NCBI GenBank assembly: GCA_036005185.1
Contig: DASYQS010000024.1
Location: 143,329-207,328 of the forward strand
DNA from: VBAU01 sp036005185
Lineage (GTDB): Bacteria > Bacteroidota > Bacteroidia > Chitinophagales > Chitinophagaceae
Length of the DNA stretch: 64,000 nt
Reading direction: 5' to 3'
The stretch's first letter is position 1, and each line of letters begins with the position of its first letter. The position numbers and the translations under genes are program-made. Below are positions 26,704 to 35,850 of the stretch, piece by piece. The notes beneath the pieces are model-generated. The model searched no databases. It was not told where the DNA came from and was given only the letters and a program-made list of their open reading frames with translations.

Positions 26704-27768
26704 CTAAACTATGCAATTCCAATTGTACTCGTCTTCTTCCTTTCCTGTTCTAATCCTTTCTAATTTTTGCTTCAGTTTGTATGATAAATTTTCATGGCTA
26801 TAATCGGGAAAATGAAAATCTGTATTGGAGATATTGATCGTCTTTACCGGAGCTATTACCGCGGCAGTTCCTGCTCCAAAAGCTTCAACGATCGTATTGT
26901 TGCGAAAAGATTTTTCTAATTCATCAATGCTAATTGGCCTCTCTTCCACCTTGACTCCAAGACTATGAGCAATTGTTAATAAACTATCTCTTGTAACTCC
27001 ATCTAAAATAGTATCTGACAATGGAGGCGTGATCAGCACATCATCAATCACAAACATGATATTCATCATTCCTGATTCTTCAATAAATTGATTGTGGACG
27101 GCATCTGTCCAGATTACTTGATCATAACCTTGTTGTCTTGCTAAATGTGTAGGATAAAAAGCTCCCCCATAGTTACCACCGCATTTGGCAAAACCAGTAC
27201 CGCCGCTGGCAGCGCGAATGTATTCTGTTTCCACTTTTAATTTAATAGGTTTTGCATATACGGTTGGAACTGGTGCAGTGAAAATAATAAAACGATATTG
27301 ACTGGAGACTTTTACACCAAATCCTTTTTCGGTAGCAATCATAAACGGACGAAGGTATAATGCACAATCAGCTTGCCGGGGAATCCAATTTTTGTCTAAT
27401 ACCACTAATTTTTTTAATCCCTCAATAAAAATTTCTCTGGTAACTACGGCCATGCACATTCTTTCCAATGATTTCACAAACCGGTTATAATGCTTCTCCA
27501 TTCTGAAAATATTGATATGGTCATCATCCCATAAAAAAGCCTTCATGCCTTCGAAAACCGTTTGTCCATAATGAAAACCCAGCGTAGCAGGGCTCAATGA
27601 AAGATTGGCAAACGGTACAATCTGTGGCTCATTCCACACACCATTCTGATAATCGCAGATCAGCATGTGGTCAGAAATATGTTTTCCAAATTCAAGGTGA
27701 TCAAAATCTACTTCATGAATCCGGGAATGAGGTGCTTTACGAATGTTGATTTCAGTAATTAATTCCAT
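26704..27768 (-). CDS. ilvE: Branched-chain amino acid aminotransferase
   Basis: 354 residues. A PLP fold-type IV enzyme that transfers the amino group between leucine, isoleucine or valine and 2-oxoglutarate. Marks: HMLICDYQNGVWNEPQIVPF, SPATLGFHYGQTVFEGMKAF, YLRPFMIATEKGFGV, the PLP Lys in GFAKCGGNYGGAFYP, and EESGMMNIMFV. Length fits the long BCAT subgroup. It is the last gene of a minus-strand run that begins at the DMT exporter gene; it ends in a terminator. Confidence 0.95.
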   Translation of the reverse strand: MELITEINIRKAPHSRIHEVDFDHLEFGKHISDHMLICDYQNGVWNEPQIVPFANLSLSPATLGFHYGQTVFEGMKAFLWDDDHINIFRMEKHYNRFVKSLERMCMAVVTREIFIEGLKKLVVLDKNWIPRQADCALYLRPFMIATEKGFGVKVSSQYRFIIFTAPVPTVYAKPIKLKVETEYIRAASGGTGFAKCGGNYGGAFYPTHLARQQGYDQVIWTDAVHNQFIEESGMMNIMFVIDDVLITPPLSDTILDGVTRDSLLTIAHSLGVKVEERPISIDELEKSFRNNTIVEAFGAGTAAVIAPVKTINISNTDFHFPDYSHENLSYKLKQKLERIRTGKEEDEYNWNCIV

Positions 27769-27773
27769 AGCGT

Positions 27774-28337
27774 TTATTGTTTAATTATGAGTCGTTCTCT
27801 TTCTATAGAATGAGCAGAGAAGGAACTATCTATTGCCATTTCAAAAAGGCAACAATTGGGCTCGTCCTGATAATGCGCCGGCAAACTTTGAGTGTCGGTT
27901 AATTTAAAAATGCCTAAAAATTTAAAGCCTGCCGATGTATAATGTTTAATTAATCGGGTATTATTACCCAACGTATCGAGCCTGATATATTGTTTTCCTT
28001 TTGATAAAGCATAGGCTTTTGCCCACGCTACAATGTCATCAATGAATCTGTTACCTCTAAAGGCAGGGTTGGTTGCAATGCGATGAATGTAAATTGAATT
28101 ATTGTTATCCTTTTCTTCCCATATTTCTTTGTCCTCAAATGTAATGGCCCAGTTACAGGCAATTTCATTATCGATCATTAGCTTCCATTGTCTTTGTTCT
28201 TGTATTTCTTTTTCAATAAAAGATTTTTCAAATCGTGGCCATACCACCATGTTTTTTTGTGTCTGCAAAAGCATGGCGGCATCGTAAAGTGCTAGAATTG
28301 TATCCGCATCCGCTAATGAACAATTTTTTATTTCCAT
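27774..28337 (-). CDS. GNAT-family N-acetyltransferase
   Basis: 187 residues. The acetyl-CoA binding region is visible as IYIHRIATNPAFRGNRFIDDIVAWAKAYA followed by RLDTLGNNTRLIKHYTSAGFKFLGIF, the usual GNAT motifs A and B. Target molecule unknown. It sits 5 bp before ilvE and is probably co-transcribed with it. Confidence 0.88.
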   Translation of the reverse strand: MEIKNCSLADADTILALYDAAMLLQTQKNMVVWPRFEKSFIEKEIQEQRQWKLMIDNEIACNWAITFEDKEIWEEKDNNNSIYIHRIATNPAFRGNRFIDDIVAWAKAYALSKGKQYIRLDTLGNNTRLIKHYTSAGFKFLGIFKLTDTQSLPAHYQDEPNCCLFEMAIDSSFSAHSIERERLIIKQ

Positions 28338-28410
28338 CTGTATCAGTTTTTTTAGTGATTCATAGCCAATTTATTCCTCCAATCTGTTTTAGTGCCTTTC
28401 GTACAGTTGA

Positions 28411-28932
28411 TTATTGTAAGGCAGTATTGTTTTTATTTATTACCGAAACCGCTGGTTTTAAGATCTTCGTCATTTTGATCAATGGCGTTCCATAAAGATC
28501 CTCACTGCCACACGGTTCGAAACCCAAACTTTCATATAGCCTGATCGCTTCGAAAAGGAATGGTGTCGTAGTGAGTTCAAGTTGTTGAAACCCTTTCTTC
28601 AATGCTTCCGATTCTGCATGTTTCATCAATGCTTTTCCCAATCCTTTTCTCTGGGCAGGAGGTGCAACGGCCACACTTCGTATATATAAGCTCCCATTGC
28701 TATTCATTAGAGAAATCGTACCGCTGATAACATTGTCATACAAAGCAATCCAAGTAGTTCTGTTATAAATACGTTCTTCTATTTTGGGAATTCCCAGCAA
28801 CGTTGCAGCAAAGGCCTTTTCGGTGTACAGCGATTTATACTCGTTAAATGCCTCGTAAAGCAATATTGAAATAGTCATTGCGTCCTCAGGGACAGCAACT
28901 CTAATTTTAATATTTTCTCTTTTTGTTTTCAC
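28411..28932 (-). CDS. GNAT-family N-acetyltransferase
   Basis: 173 residues: IKIRVAVPEDAMTISILLYEAF at the N-terminus, acetyl-CoA loop SVAVAPPAQRKGLGKALMKHAE, and LELTTTPFLFEAIRLYESLGF. A typical stand-alone acetyltransferase; substrate unknown. It follows the alpha/beta hydrolase gene by 9 bp. It differs from its two neighbouring GNAT proteins, so these are not recent duplicates. Confidence 0.88.
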   Translation of the reverse strand: MKTKRENIKIRVAVPEDAMTISILLYEAFNEYKSLYTEKAFAATLLGIPKIEERIYNRTTWIALYDNVISGTISLMNSNGSLYIRSVAVAPPAQRKGLGKALMKHAESEALKKGFQQLELTTTPFLFEAIRLYESLGFEPCGSEDLYGTPLIKMTKILKPAVSVINKNNTALQ

Positions 28933-28941
28933 TTTAATAAA

Positions 28942-29733
28942 TCACTTTTTCAAGAAATCTAACATTGCTTTATTGAATTGCTCAGGTTGCTCCATGTTAG
29001 GCATATGTCCAGAATTTTCAATAACAATAAAGCCAGCATTTGCTATTTCGCTTGCAATTTTTTTTAACTCGCCAATAGGCGTAAAAAAATTTTTATCACC
29101 CACGATCACCAAGGCCGGAATTTTTATCTTGTTCAAATAAGAAAAGTTATCTCTTCTTTCGGCCCTACCTCTGTGTGAGGCCATGGCCCCTTTTACATTT
29201 GTGTTTACCATCATGCTAAAGAGATGTTGATAAGCCTCACCTTTCTGTTGCACCGAGGCAGGATGTAAATATTTGTGAATATCCTGCTGAGTGTATTCAT
29301 GCATTCCTATTTCATTCATTCTATCTATCAAACCAAGCCTTTCTTTATATGAATTTTCATTTTCGCCGGCAGGATTGCTGTCGCAAATAATTAATGACTT
29401 GGAGCGATGAGGAAAAAGCCTCGCAAACTCAATAATAATTTGCCCGCCCATCGACAAGCCAACAAGATGAACTTTTTCGATATTCAAACTGTCAAGTAAA
29501 AAAATAAGATCTAAAGCGTGTTCTTCTATATAAATTTTATCAAAATCATAATCAGTCTTTCCATAACCTCTAAGGTCAGTAAGTATCAGTCTAAAATTTT
29601 TCAAAGAATCAATTTGATAACGCCACATGGAATGGTCGAATGGATGTCCATGCACTAAAAGCACAACATCTTTCTTTTCTGAATTTAAATCTTCAAAAAA
29701 ATAGTTAATGCCTCTAAGTTTGATGTATCCCAC
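28942..29733 (-). CDS. Alpha/beta hydrolase
   Basis: 263 residues. Oxyanion motif VLLVHGHPFDHSMW, nucleophile elbow LVGLSMGGQIIIE (Ser), acid loop ALVIVGDKNFFTP and catalytic His in VIENSGHMPNMEQPEQF: a complete triad. Related to 3-oxoadipate enol-lactonases and haloperoxidase-like esterases. Cytoplasmic; substrate unknown. Lies in the middle of the GNAT/DMT run. Confidence 0.92.
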   Translation of the reverse strand: MGYIKLRGINYFFEDLNSEKKDVVLLVHGHPFDHSMWRYQIDSLKNFRLILTDLRGYGKTDYDFDKIYIEEHALDLIFLLDSLNIEKVHLVGLSMGGQIIIEFARLFPHRSKSLIICDSNPAGENENSYKERLGLIDRMNEIGMHEYTQQDIHKYLHPASVQQKGEAYQHLFSMMVNTNVKGAMASHRGRAERRDNFSYLNKIKIPALVIVGDKNFFTPIGELKKIASEIANAGFIVIENSGHMPNMEQPEQFNKAMLDFLKK

Positions 29734-29785
29734 GTTTTGTGATTTTCTTTTTAAAGAATTGTGAAGCTTATATTGGGTTCAACTT

Positions 29786-30322
29786 CTAACAATGCTGCAT
29801 TACCGCTATGGGCAAACTCATTAAATGATATTCGAAAGTCTGAGTGCCGATTGTAAAATAACGCTTACCTGTTTTTTTAAAGCCACGCTTTTCATAAAAG
29901 CGGATGGCCTTTTCATTGCTTATGTGCGTATCAAGCCAAAGAAAATCAGGTTGAATTTTTTGAGCGAGTTCAAGCACTGCTTTCATCAACGCTTTACCGG
30001 CGCCGCTACCGTGGTAATATGATAGCACATAAATTTTTTGTAGCTCCATTTGAGCTATGGATTCAATTTGCTCATTCAGTGAATGCTTTTTTACCTTGGC
30101 AAAACCAACAGGCACATTTTCCATAAAGGCCAAGAAGAATACATTGTTTTGCTTCTGTATGCTTTTTTCAATTTTATCTGGTTGATACGTGTACTCAAGG
30201 TATTCCTGCAATGTGGCCTTATCAAGGAAAAGATATCCAAAGGCATCGCGAAAAGATTGTTTACCGATAGATGAAATGGCAAAAACATGTGAGGGATCCG
30301 CTTTAATGATTTTTATATTCAT
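29786..30322 (-). CDS. GNAT-family N-acetyltransferase
   Basis: 178 residues. IKIIKADPSHVFAISSIGKQSFRDAFG, then the acetyl-CoA binding segment LQKIYVLSYYHGSGAGKALMKAVLELA and FLWLDTHISNEKAIRFYEKRGFKKTG. This layout is typical of polyamine or amino acid acetyltransferases (PaiA-like), but the substrate is not proven. Twenty bp after the exporter gene. Confidence 0.9.
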   Translation of the reverse strand: MNIKIIKADPSHVFAISSIGKQSFRDAFGYLFLDKATLQEYLEYTYQPDKIEKSIQKQNNVFFLAFMENVPVGFAKVKKHSLNEQIESIAQMELQKIYVLSYYHGSGAGKALMKAVLELAQKIQPDFLWLDTHISNEKAIRFYEKRGFKKTGKRYFTIGTQTFEYHLMSLPIAVMQHC

Positions 30323-30341
30323 AGTATAAAATTTATAGCCA

Positions 30342-31247
30342 TCAATCTTTTGAAGCTTTTAATTTTTTGGATTCACGATTTACCAACCATACTCCGCCTA
30401 AAGTGATAACCGTTCCTAAGATCATATTTGCATTCATTTTTTCCTGCAATAAAAGCCAGCCCAAGCCTACCGCTACAATCGGATTAATATACGCATAGAT
30501 TGAAACCTGTGCAGGCGGCAGTTTACTGATCGCAAACACATAAGCTGAATAGGCGAGCAATGAACCAAAAACTATAAGATAAGCTAAGGCAAACCACGAG
30601 GCATGCCCTGTATCAGCAAGATTTGCATATTTACCGGTCAACCCGCAAATAATAAGCATAACGACACCTGCGATCAGCATTTGCAAGCCAACAGAAAACA
30701 GAATATCTGTGGATGGTTTTTGTTTAGAAGTATAAACTGTACCAAATGACCAACTAAGAGTAGAAAGTAATGCAAGCACCACTCCGATCATAAAAGATTT
30801 GTTTTGCAGTTGACCCAAGTAATCATAAAATATAGTGAGCACTCCTGCAAAGCCGACAATCATTCCTATGATCATCCATCTCGTAATTTTTGCGCAATGT
30901 GAAAGCCAGATTGTAAAAATGGTAATGAATAAAGGAACCAGCGCCGCTATGATAGCCGCCAAACCGCTGCTAATGTATTCTAGCGACCAGGTAAGCAAGC
31001 CGTTTGCTATGCATAGAAGTAAGATGCCCTGTAAAGAAATTTTTTTCAGGGCTTTCCAATCTGGTAAAGAGTAACCTCGTGCCAAAAAGAAACTCACTAG
31101 TATCAATCCCGATGAAAATTGTCTGACACCGGAAACAAATAATCCCGGCATATGCTGCGCTCCAATTCTTGAAGCAATGTAAGTGGTTCCCCAAAAAAAA
31201 CTCACTAGTCCTAATGCAATGTAAGCTCTGCTCGATTCCTTTTTCAT
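30342..31247 (-). CDS. EamA/DMT-family metabolite exporter
   Basis: About 301 residues from ATG 31247 (MKKESSRAYIALGLVSFFWGTTYIA); a frame extending to 31280 adds 11 polar residues and cannot be excluded. Ten hydrophobic segments in two EamA halves, with a C-terminal repeat beginning LLSTLSWSFGTVYTSK and ending PIVAVGLGWLLLQE. Members export amino acids or related metabolites. It is the first gene of the minus-strand run and divergent from the MocR gene, a setting often seen for regulator-exporter pairs. Confidence 0.9.
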   Translation of the reverse strand: MKKESSRAYIALGLVSFFWGTTYIASRIGAQHMPGLFVSGVRQFSSGLILVSFFLARGYSLPDWKALKKISLQGILLLCIANGLLTWSLEYISSGLAAIIAALVPLFITIFTIWLSHCAKITRWMIIGMIVGFAGVLTIFYDYLGQLQNKSFMIGVVLALLSTLSWSFGTVYTSKQKPSTDILFSVGLQMLIAGVVMLIICGLTGKYANLADTGHASWFALAYLIVFGSLLAYSAYVFAISKLPPAQVSIYAYINPIVAVGLGWLLLQEKMNANMILGTVITLGGVWLVNRESKKLKASKD

Positions 31248-31323
31248 TTCGTTGTTTTCGTTTATTCCAAAAATCTCCACAAATTTCTTTCAACATTCTG
31301 ATAAAAAACAGATTCAGTTTTTG

Positions 31324-31331
31324 TATTTTTG
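31324..31331 (+). promoter_or_regulatory. Candidate -7 box of the mocR-like promoter
   Basis: TATTTTTG fits the Bacteroidota TAnnTTTG box and lies 60 bp before the MocR start, inside the 143-bp divergent region shared with the exporter. No convincing -33 TTG was found, so this is tentative. Confidence 0.35.
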
Positions 31332-31390
31332 ACTAGATCAGATTTACCTTTTACCTTTGAATTCGCTTTCAAAATTCAAAATCAACCCAG

Positions 31391-32830
31391 ATGCAAAAAT
31401 CAGTAACGACAACCGACGATCATCTTTATCTGCAAGTAGCAGGTGGCATTGAAAAAATGATCGATGAGGAAGTGTTGAAGATCGGTGATAAACTGCCTTC
31501 GGTGCGAATGCTAAGCGAGGAAAATGGAATAAGCATGGGTACAGCTTTCCAAGCCTATTATCATCTTGAAGGAAAAGGATTGATCGAATCAAGACCAAAG
31601 TCAGGGTATTATGTGCGTTTCAATCATAAGCGGTTTCCCGCGATGCCTAAACAATTACAACCGGATCCACTGTCGCATGAAGTGAGTGTAAAAGAAATGA
31701 TCGCTTCCATTTATTCAGATATTTCTTCGCACGATGTAGTAAATTTTGCATTGGCAATTCCCGATGTTTCATTGCTACCCGCTGCAAAGTTGAATAAATC
31801 CGTAGTGCAAGCTTTACGGAACAGCAAGGACCATTGTATCAATTACGAGCATACTCAAGGAAATATTGAATTAAGAAAACAAATTGCAAAGCTCGCTTTT
31901 AATTGGGGAGGAAAAATAGAGCCGGAACAGGTGATCGTTACCTCTGGCTGTCTCGAAGCGATGACCATGTGCTTAAGAGCCGTAACTAATCCGGGCGATA
32001 CGGTAGCAATAGAATGCCCTACTTATTTTGGCCTTTATCAGGCTGTTGAAAGCCTGGGGTTAAAAGTGGTAGAAATTTCGTCTTGTGCAGTGAATGGTAT
32101 CGATCTTGACTGTTTGGAGAAAGCCATCAGCAAATGTTCGATCAAAGCTTGCCTTGTCGTTCCAAATTTTAACAACCCTCTAGGCAGCTGCATGCCTGAT
32201 GAAAATAAAAAAAGGCTCGTTGATATCATCACAAAAAATAACATTCCGCTAATTGAGGATGATATTTACGGAGAACTATATTTCGGAAAAAGCAGACCAA
32301 AAACTTGCAAGTATTTTGACAAAAAAGGATTGGTGATGCATTGCGCATCACTTTCAAAATCTGTTACTCCAGGTTATCGCATTGGCTGGGCAATTCCAGG
32401 GAAGTTTTTTGACCAGGTAAAGCAAATAAAAAGAATGCACAACATCAGCAGCCCCACATTAACTCAAGCAGCTATGGCACATTTTTTAAAAACCGGGCGA
32501 TATGAATATCACTTAAAGAATTTGCGCAAAGCCTTGCATACCCAAAGTCTGCGCTATTTGCAAGCCATTATTCAATATTTTCCTGCCGATACAAAAGTTT
32601 CCAGGCCTCATGGCGGAGTTGTTTTGTGGCTGGAGCTAAATAAAAAAATAAATACATTCAAGCTGCGCACGGAAGCCATGAAACATAAAATTTCGGTTGT
32701 ACCTGGCAGAATTTTTTCGGCGAATTGCAATTACTCCAATTTCATTCGCATCAGCTATGGCAAACCTTGGAGCGATGATGTGGAATATGGATTGATGATG
32801 CTTGGAAAATTGATAAAGAAAATGACGTAG
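31391..32830 (+). CDS. MocR-type transcriptional regulator (GntR HTH + aminotransferase)
   Basis: 479 residues. Winged-helix GntR domain in residues 1-75 (LYLQVAGGIEKMIDEEVLKIGDKLPSVRMLSEENGISMGTAFQAYYHLEGKGLIES), linker, then a fold-type I aminotransferase-like domain with PLP Lys in ASLSKSVTPGYRIGWAIPG and the Asp/Tyr site EDDIYGELYF. MocR proteins sense PLP adducts and often control PLP or amino-compound genes. Divergent to the DMT exporter and its GNAT/ilvE run, which is the likely target. Confidence 0.94.
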   Translation: MQKSVTTTDDHLYLQVAGGIEKMIDEEVLKIGDKLPSVRMLSEENGISMGTAFQAYYHLEGKGLIESRPKSGYYVRFNHKRFPAMPKQLQPDPLSHEVSVKEMIASIYSDISSHDVVNFALAIPDVSLLPAAKLNKSVVQALRNSKDHCINYEHTQGNIELRKQIAKLAFNWGGKIEPEQVIVTSGCLEAMTMCLRAVTNPGDTVAIECPTYFGLYQAVESLGLKVVEISSCAVNGIDLDCLEKAISKCSIKACLVVPNFNNPLGSCMPDENKKRLVDIITKNNIPLIEDDIYGELYFGKSRPKTCKYFDKKGLVMHCASLSKSVTPGYRIGWAIPGKFFDQVKQIKRMHNISSPTLTQAAMAHFLKTGRYEYHLKNLRKALHTQSLRYLQAIIQYFPADTKVSRPHGGVVLWLELNKKINTFKLRTEAMKHKISVVPGRIFSANCNYSNFIRISYGKPWSDDVEYGLMMLGKLIKKMT

Positions 32831-32894
32831 CTGGTTGTTTAATCTGCTCATTGGTGAGATCAAGATGCTAGGTCAAAACCATACAATAAAAAAA

Positions 32895-32915
32895 ACTCCG
32901 TCTTTTGAACGGAGT
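32895..32915 (-). terminator. Terminator, minus strand (possibly bidirectional)
   Basis: A 7-bp stem (ACTCCGT / ACGGAGT) with a 7-base loop and a nine-base T-run on the minus strand. It overlaps the stop codon of the small membrane frame 32915-33121 and could also end the MocR transcript. Confidence 0.8.
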
Positions 32916-33121
32916 TAATGTTTTAATGTCTTGTTTTCGGCGGCTTCAACCCGAATCCCGAAGTTTCGAGATATGCTACGGCCTGGATACAAAGTCTTTC
33001 CCATAGCAATTAACAGGTACGGTAGGAACTGGATTCCTAATTGAAAGAGCATCGTTGAATGGGCAGCTAAAGTAGAAAAAAGAACTATTCCTGTCAAGAG
33101 GAGACTGAAAAAAACTGCCAA
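32915..33121 (-). CDS. Possible small membrane protein after the permease
   Basis: 68 residues from a TTG at 33121, seven bp after the permease stop, with hydrophobic FFSLLLTGIVLFSTLA and FLPYLLIAMGKTLY. The stop codon falls on the terminator stem, so the frame fills the space between the permease and the terminator exactly. No family recognised. The TTG start and short length keep confidence low. Confidence 0.4.
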   Translation of the reverse strand: MAVFFSLLLTGIVLFSTLAAHSTMLFQLGIQFLPYLLIAMGKTLYPGRSISRNFGIRVEAAENKTLKH

Positions 33122-33127
33122 ATAAAT

Positions 33128-34582
33128 TTAGCGCTTTTCTTTTTTATCTCTTTTTCTAAAATAAAAATATAGGGGAATACCCGTAGCTGTCAGGAGCATG
33201 CCAAAGAAAGAGTTGATAAACGGTGATTTTCCGCTCACATAGTTAGTTATATCATTATAAATGGTGGTCCCCAAATAAAAACAGGTAAATAAAATAAAAA
33301 TAGCAGGTACAACAGGGTATCCTTTTATCCGATAGGGTCTTTCGGCCTCGGGCATTTTTTTGCGAAGAATAAAAACACCCAAAACGACTAACCCATAAAA
33401 AATCCATGACATAAAAATGAACATGTCGGCAAGAATATCAAAAGAGCCACTCAGTACAAATAAGCTACTCCAAATTCCTAATACTAAAACCGAATTTCCA
33501 GGTGTTCGAAACCGCAGATGAATGACTCCTGCCCAACGAAAAAAACTTTTTGCTTCCGACATGGCAAAAACAACTCTAGCGTTTGCCAGCAAGTTTACAC
33601 TTGTCGCTCCAAATGTGGAAACAACGATTAGTATGGCAATGATCGTCCCTCCTGCTGAACCATAAACTTTTGCAGTGGCGTCTGTTGCAACTAATGAAGA
33701 TTTGGCCATTTCATCAATTGGCAAAACATACATGTATGAGAGGGTTATAAGAACATAAATGGCAATACAAGCAAATAGTCCCATCAGCAAGCTTTTTGTA
33801 ATATTCTTACTGGGGTTTTTAATTTCACCCCCCACCATATTTAAATTATTCCAGCCGTCATAAGCAGCAAAAGCACCGGTGGTTGCAGCCATAAATGCCG
33901 CGAACAATGACCATCCGGTAAGATGAAAGCTATTTGAGTTAGTAATAAAATTCGCAGTTGAGCCTTTGCCCGAAAATAAAATTCCAAACACAAGAATGAT
34001 GAGGGCCAAGGCCTTTAGTAGTGTTGATATGAATTGAATGGCATTGCCTAACTGCACACTTAAATAGTTTGCTATAGTAAGAAACATGATGATTGAAATA
34101 GCCAGCATTTTAACCCCAAAATTTTGCAAAGGCAAAATATCTCCAACCATAGGAACATGGAGAACCATTGAATGTTCCGTGCTTTCATTAAAGCGGGGTA
34201 AGTGGATAAAATCTCCAGCGTATTCTGCACAAACAAATGCAATGGCCGCGATGGCAGCCGTGTTGATGACGGCAATACTCCCCCATCCATACAGGTAAGC
34301 AACGAAATCGCCATAAGCCTTTCTAAGGTAAATGTATTGCCCACCCGTTTCGGGAAACATGGTGCCTAATTCAGCAAAAGCCATGGCTCCAAAAATGGAA
34401 ATGATACCGGCAACGATCCAGACGATGATCAGAAAAACAGGAGAGCCAAGCTGGCCGGCCATTGTAGCCGGTTTCATAAAAATGTTAGAGCCTATGACCG
34501 TACCAATTACAATGGTGGTGGCAGACCATAATCCGATGGTTTTTTGAAGGTGAGGTTGGGGCATGTAGTTTGAAATATTCAA
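33128..34582 (-). CDS. APC-superfamily amino acid permease
   Basis: 484 residues with twelve hydrophobic segments. N-terminus LQKTIGLWSATTIVIGTVIGSNIF carries the APC glycine motif; GTMFPETGGQYIYLRKAYGDFVAYLYGW, GWNNLNMVGGEIKNPSKNI and the end RPYRIKGYPVVPAIFILF are typical of LAT/amino acid permeases. Substrate unknown. It follows the Rieske oxygenase gene on the same strand with about 60 bp between, so the two may form an import-and-oxidise unit. Confidence 0.93.
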   Translation of the reverse strand: MNISNYMPQPHLQKTIGLWSATTIVIGTVIGSNIFMKPATMAGQLGSPVFLIIVWIVAGIISIFGAMAFAELGTMFPETGGQYIYLRKAYGDFVAYLYGWGSIAVINTAAIAAIAFVCAEYAGDFIHLPRFNESTEHSMVLHVPMVGDILPLQNFGVKMLAISIIMFLTIANYLSVQLGNAIQFISTLLKALALIILVFGILFSGKGSTANFITNSNSFHLTGWSLFAAFMAATTGAFAAYDGWNNLNMVGGEIKNPSKNITKSLLMGLFACIAIYVLITLSYMYVLPIDEMAKSSLVATDATAKVYGSAGGTIIAILIVVSTFGATSVNLLANARVVFAMSEAKSFFRWAGVIHLRFRTPGNSVLVLGIWSSLFVLSGSFDILADMFIFMSWIFYGLVVLGVFILRKKMPEAERPYRIKGYPVVPAIFILFTCFYLGTTIYNDITNYVSGKSPFINSFFGMLLTATGIPLYFYFRKRDKKEKR

Positions 34583-34645
34583 TGTTCAATATCAGTACTC
34601 AATATTCATTTTGGCATAATACTTTGAGTTGAACAATGCGAATTT

Positions 34646-35746
34646 TTATGAGTTAAGGAATTCAGCTAATAAACGGTGAAAATGATGTGTCCCTTTTTCT
34701 CTTGTTACTGAATACCGGCCATGTTTATAAAATCTTGAACGCACACCTTCTTGTACTTTCTGAACGATTTCCTCATCTTCCAATTCTACTTTGTCAAGAT
34801 CACCGCCGGCGCCGTTATTTCTTTTTTCGTCCTTCCACACATAGCTCAGAAAAACAACTTTTGTTTTACCAACTGCTAAAGGTTGCACCAGATTTACGGA
34901 AAGGCCCCATGGATAAAAATTAAACATCATGTTAGGGAATATCCAAAAATAATAGGCAGCTACATTTTTCCCATGATCAGGTGATGAGGGAGGAAGATCA
35001 AAACAATCTTCACCCGTTTTGCTAATGCCTATCTGTAAACATGAAAATGGAAAAAATAATTCTGTTTCGTAATCCCCATAATCGATCAGCGCATTTAAGC
35101 CGGCATGTATAAATGGGATATGAAATCCTTCCAAATAATTTTCACAATACAAAGCCCAATTTGCATCAACAACATATTCTTTGGAAAGATCGGGGCGAAA
35201 ATGAAAATCATTTAATGGCATCCACTCTACTCTTGCGATCATATCTTTAAAAAAATCCTGTGCAGGAAATTTTAAATCTAGCGAAGTAAACAACCAGTTG
35301 CTCCATTGGAATAACGGTAATTCACGAAGATCATCATTAGCCGAAGGGAAATTTTCCACTTCCTTAAACTCGGGCATGGATTTGAATTTACCACTCAAAT
35401 GAAATAAACGACCGTGGTATTTACAGCGAAGATTAGACGTCTTGCATGGCTCATAAATCAAAAGGTTACCGCGGTGTGTGCACACATTCGAAAGGCAACG
35501 CAGTTCACCGCTTTCATCTTTAGTCAGCAGCAACGGCTCATTTAAATAATTTTCCAGCAAACTAAAAGGGTAGCAACTTCCATTTTCACTTACTTGGTTT
35601 ATATCTCCAATAAACTGCCAGCACTTCGAAAAAATCTTTTCTTTCATTTCTTCAAATACTTCTGGTGAAGTGTAAACAGTTTTATTAATGGTACTGGCTT
35701 TGGCAATATCAGGATCAACAAAAAATTGAGGCATATTTGCAGTCAT
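34646..35746 (-). CDS. Rieske [2Fe-2S] ring-hydroxylating-type oxygenase, alpha subunit
   Basis: 366 residues. Rieske cluster ligands Cys89 and His91 (CTHRG) and Cys108 and His111 (CKYHG). The mononuclear iron site is visible in CENYLEGFHIPFIHAG (His209, His214). Closest in form to choline monooxygenase/carnitine-type and other Rieske oxygenases that act on quaternary or aromatic compounds. No ferredoxin or reductase gene lies next to it, so electrons must come from elsewhere. Adjacent downstream to an amino acid permease, which hints at an amine or amino acid substrate. Confidence 0.9.
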   Translation of the reverse strand: MTANMPQFFVDPDIAKASTINKTVYTSPEVFEEMKEKIFSKCWQFIGDINQVSENGSCYPFSLLENYLNEPLLLTKDESGELRCLSNVCTHRGNLLIYEPCKTSNLRCKYHGRLFHLSGKFKSMPEFKEVENFPSANDDLRELPLFQWSNWLFTSLDLKFPAQDFFKDMIARVEWMPLNDFHFRPDLSKEYVVDANWALYCENYLEGFHIPFIHAGLNALIDYGDYETELFFPFSCLQIGISKTGEDCFDLPPSSPDHGKNVAAYYFWIFPNMMFNFYPWGLSVNLVQPLAVGKTKVVFLSYVWKDEKRNNGAGGDLDKVELEDEEIVQKVQEGVRSRFYKHGRYSVTREKGTHHFHRLLAEFLNS

Positions 35747-35801
35747 TATTAACGAGCTGTAAAATAAGAACGGTTAGAATACAATTGAAGTTTAAAAAAA
35801 A

Positions 35802-35829
35802 TCCCGCTCTTTGGCAAGTGAGAGCGGGA
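35802..35829 (-). terminator. Terminator after the 144-residue membrane protein
   Basis: Perfect 9-bp GC-rich stem (TCCCGCTCT / AGAGCGGGA) with a T-run on the minus strand (35793-35801). Confidence 0.85.
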
Positions 35830-35850
35830 CGCAAATAAAGTTTTCATGAA

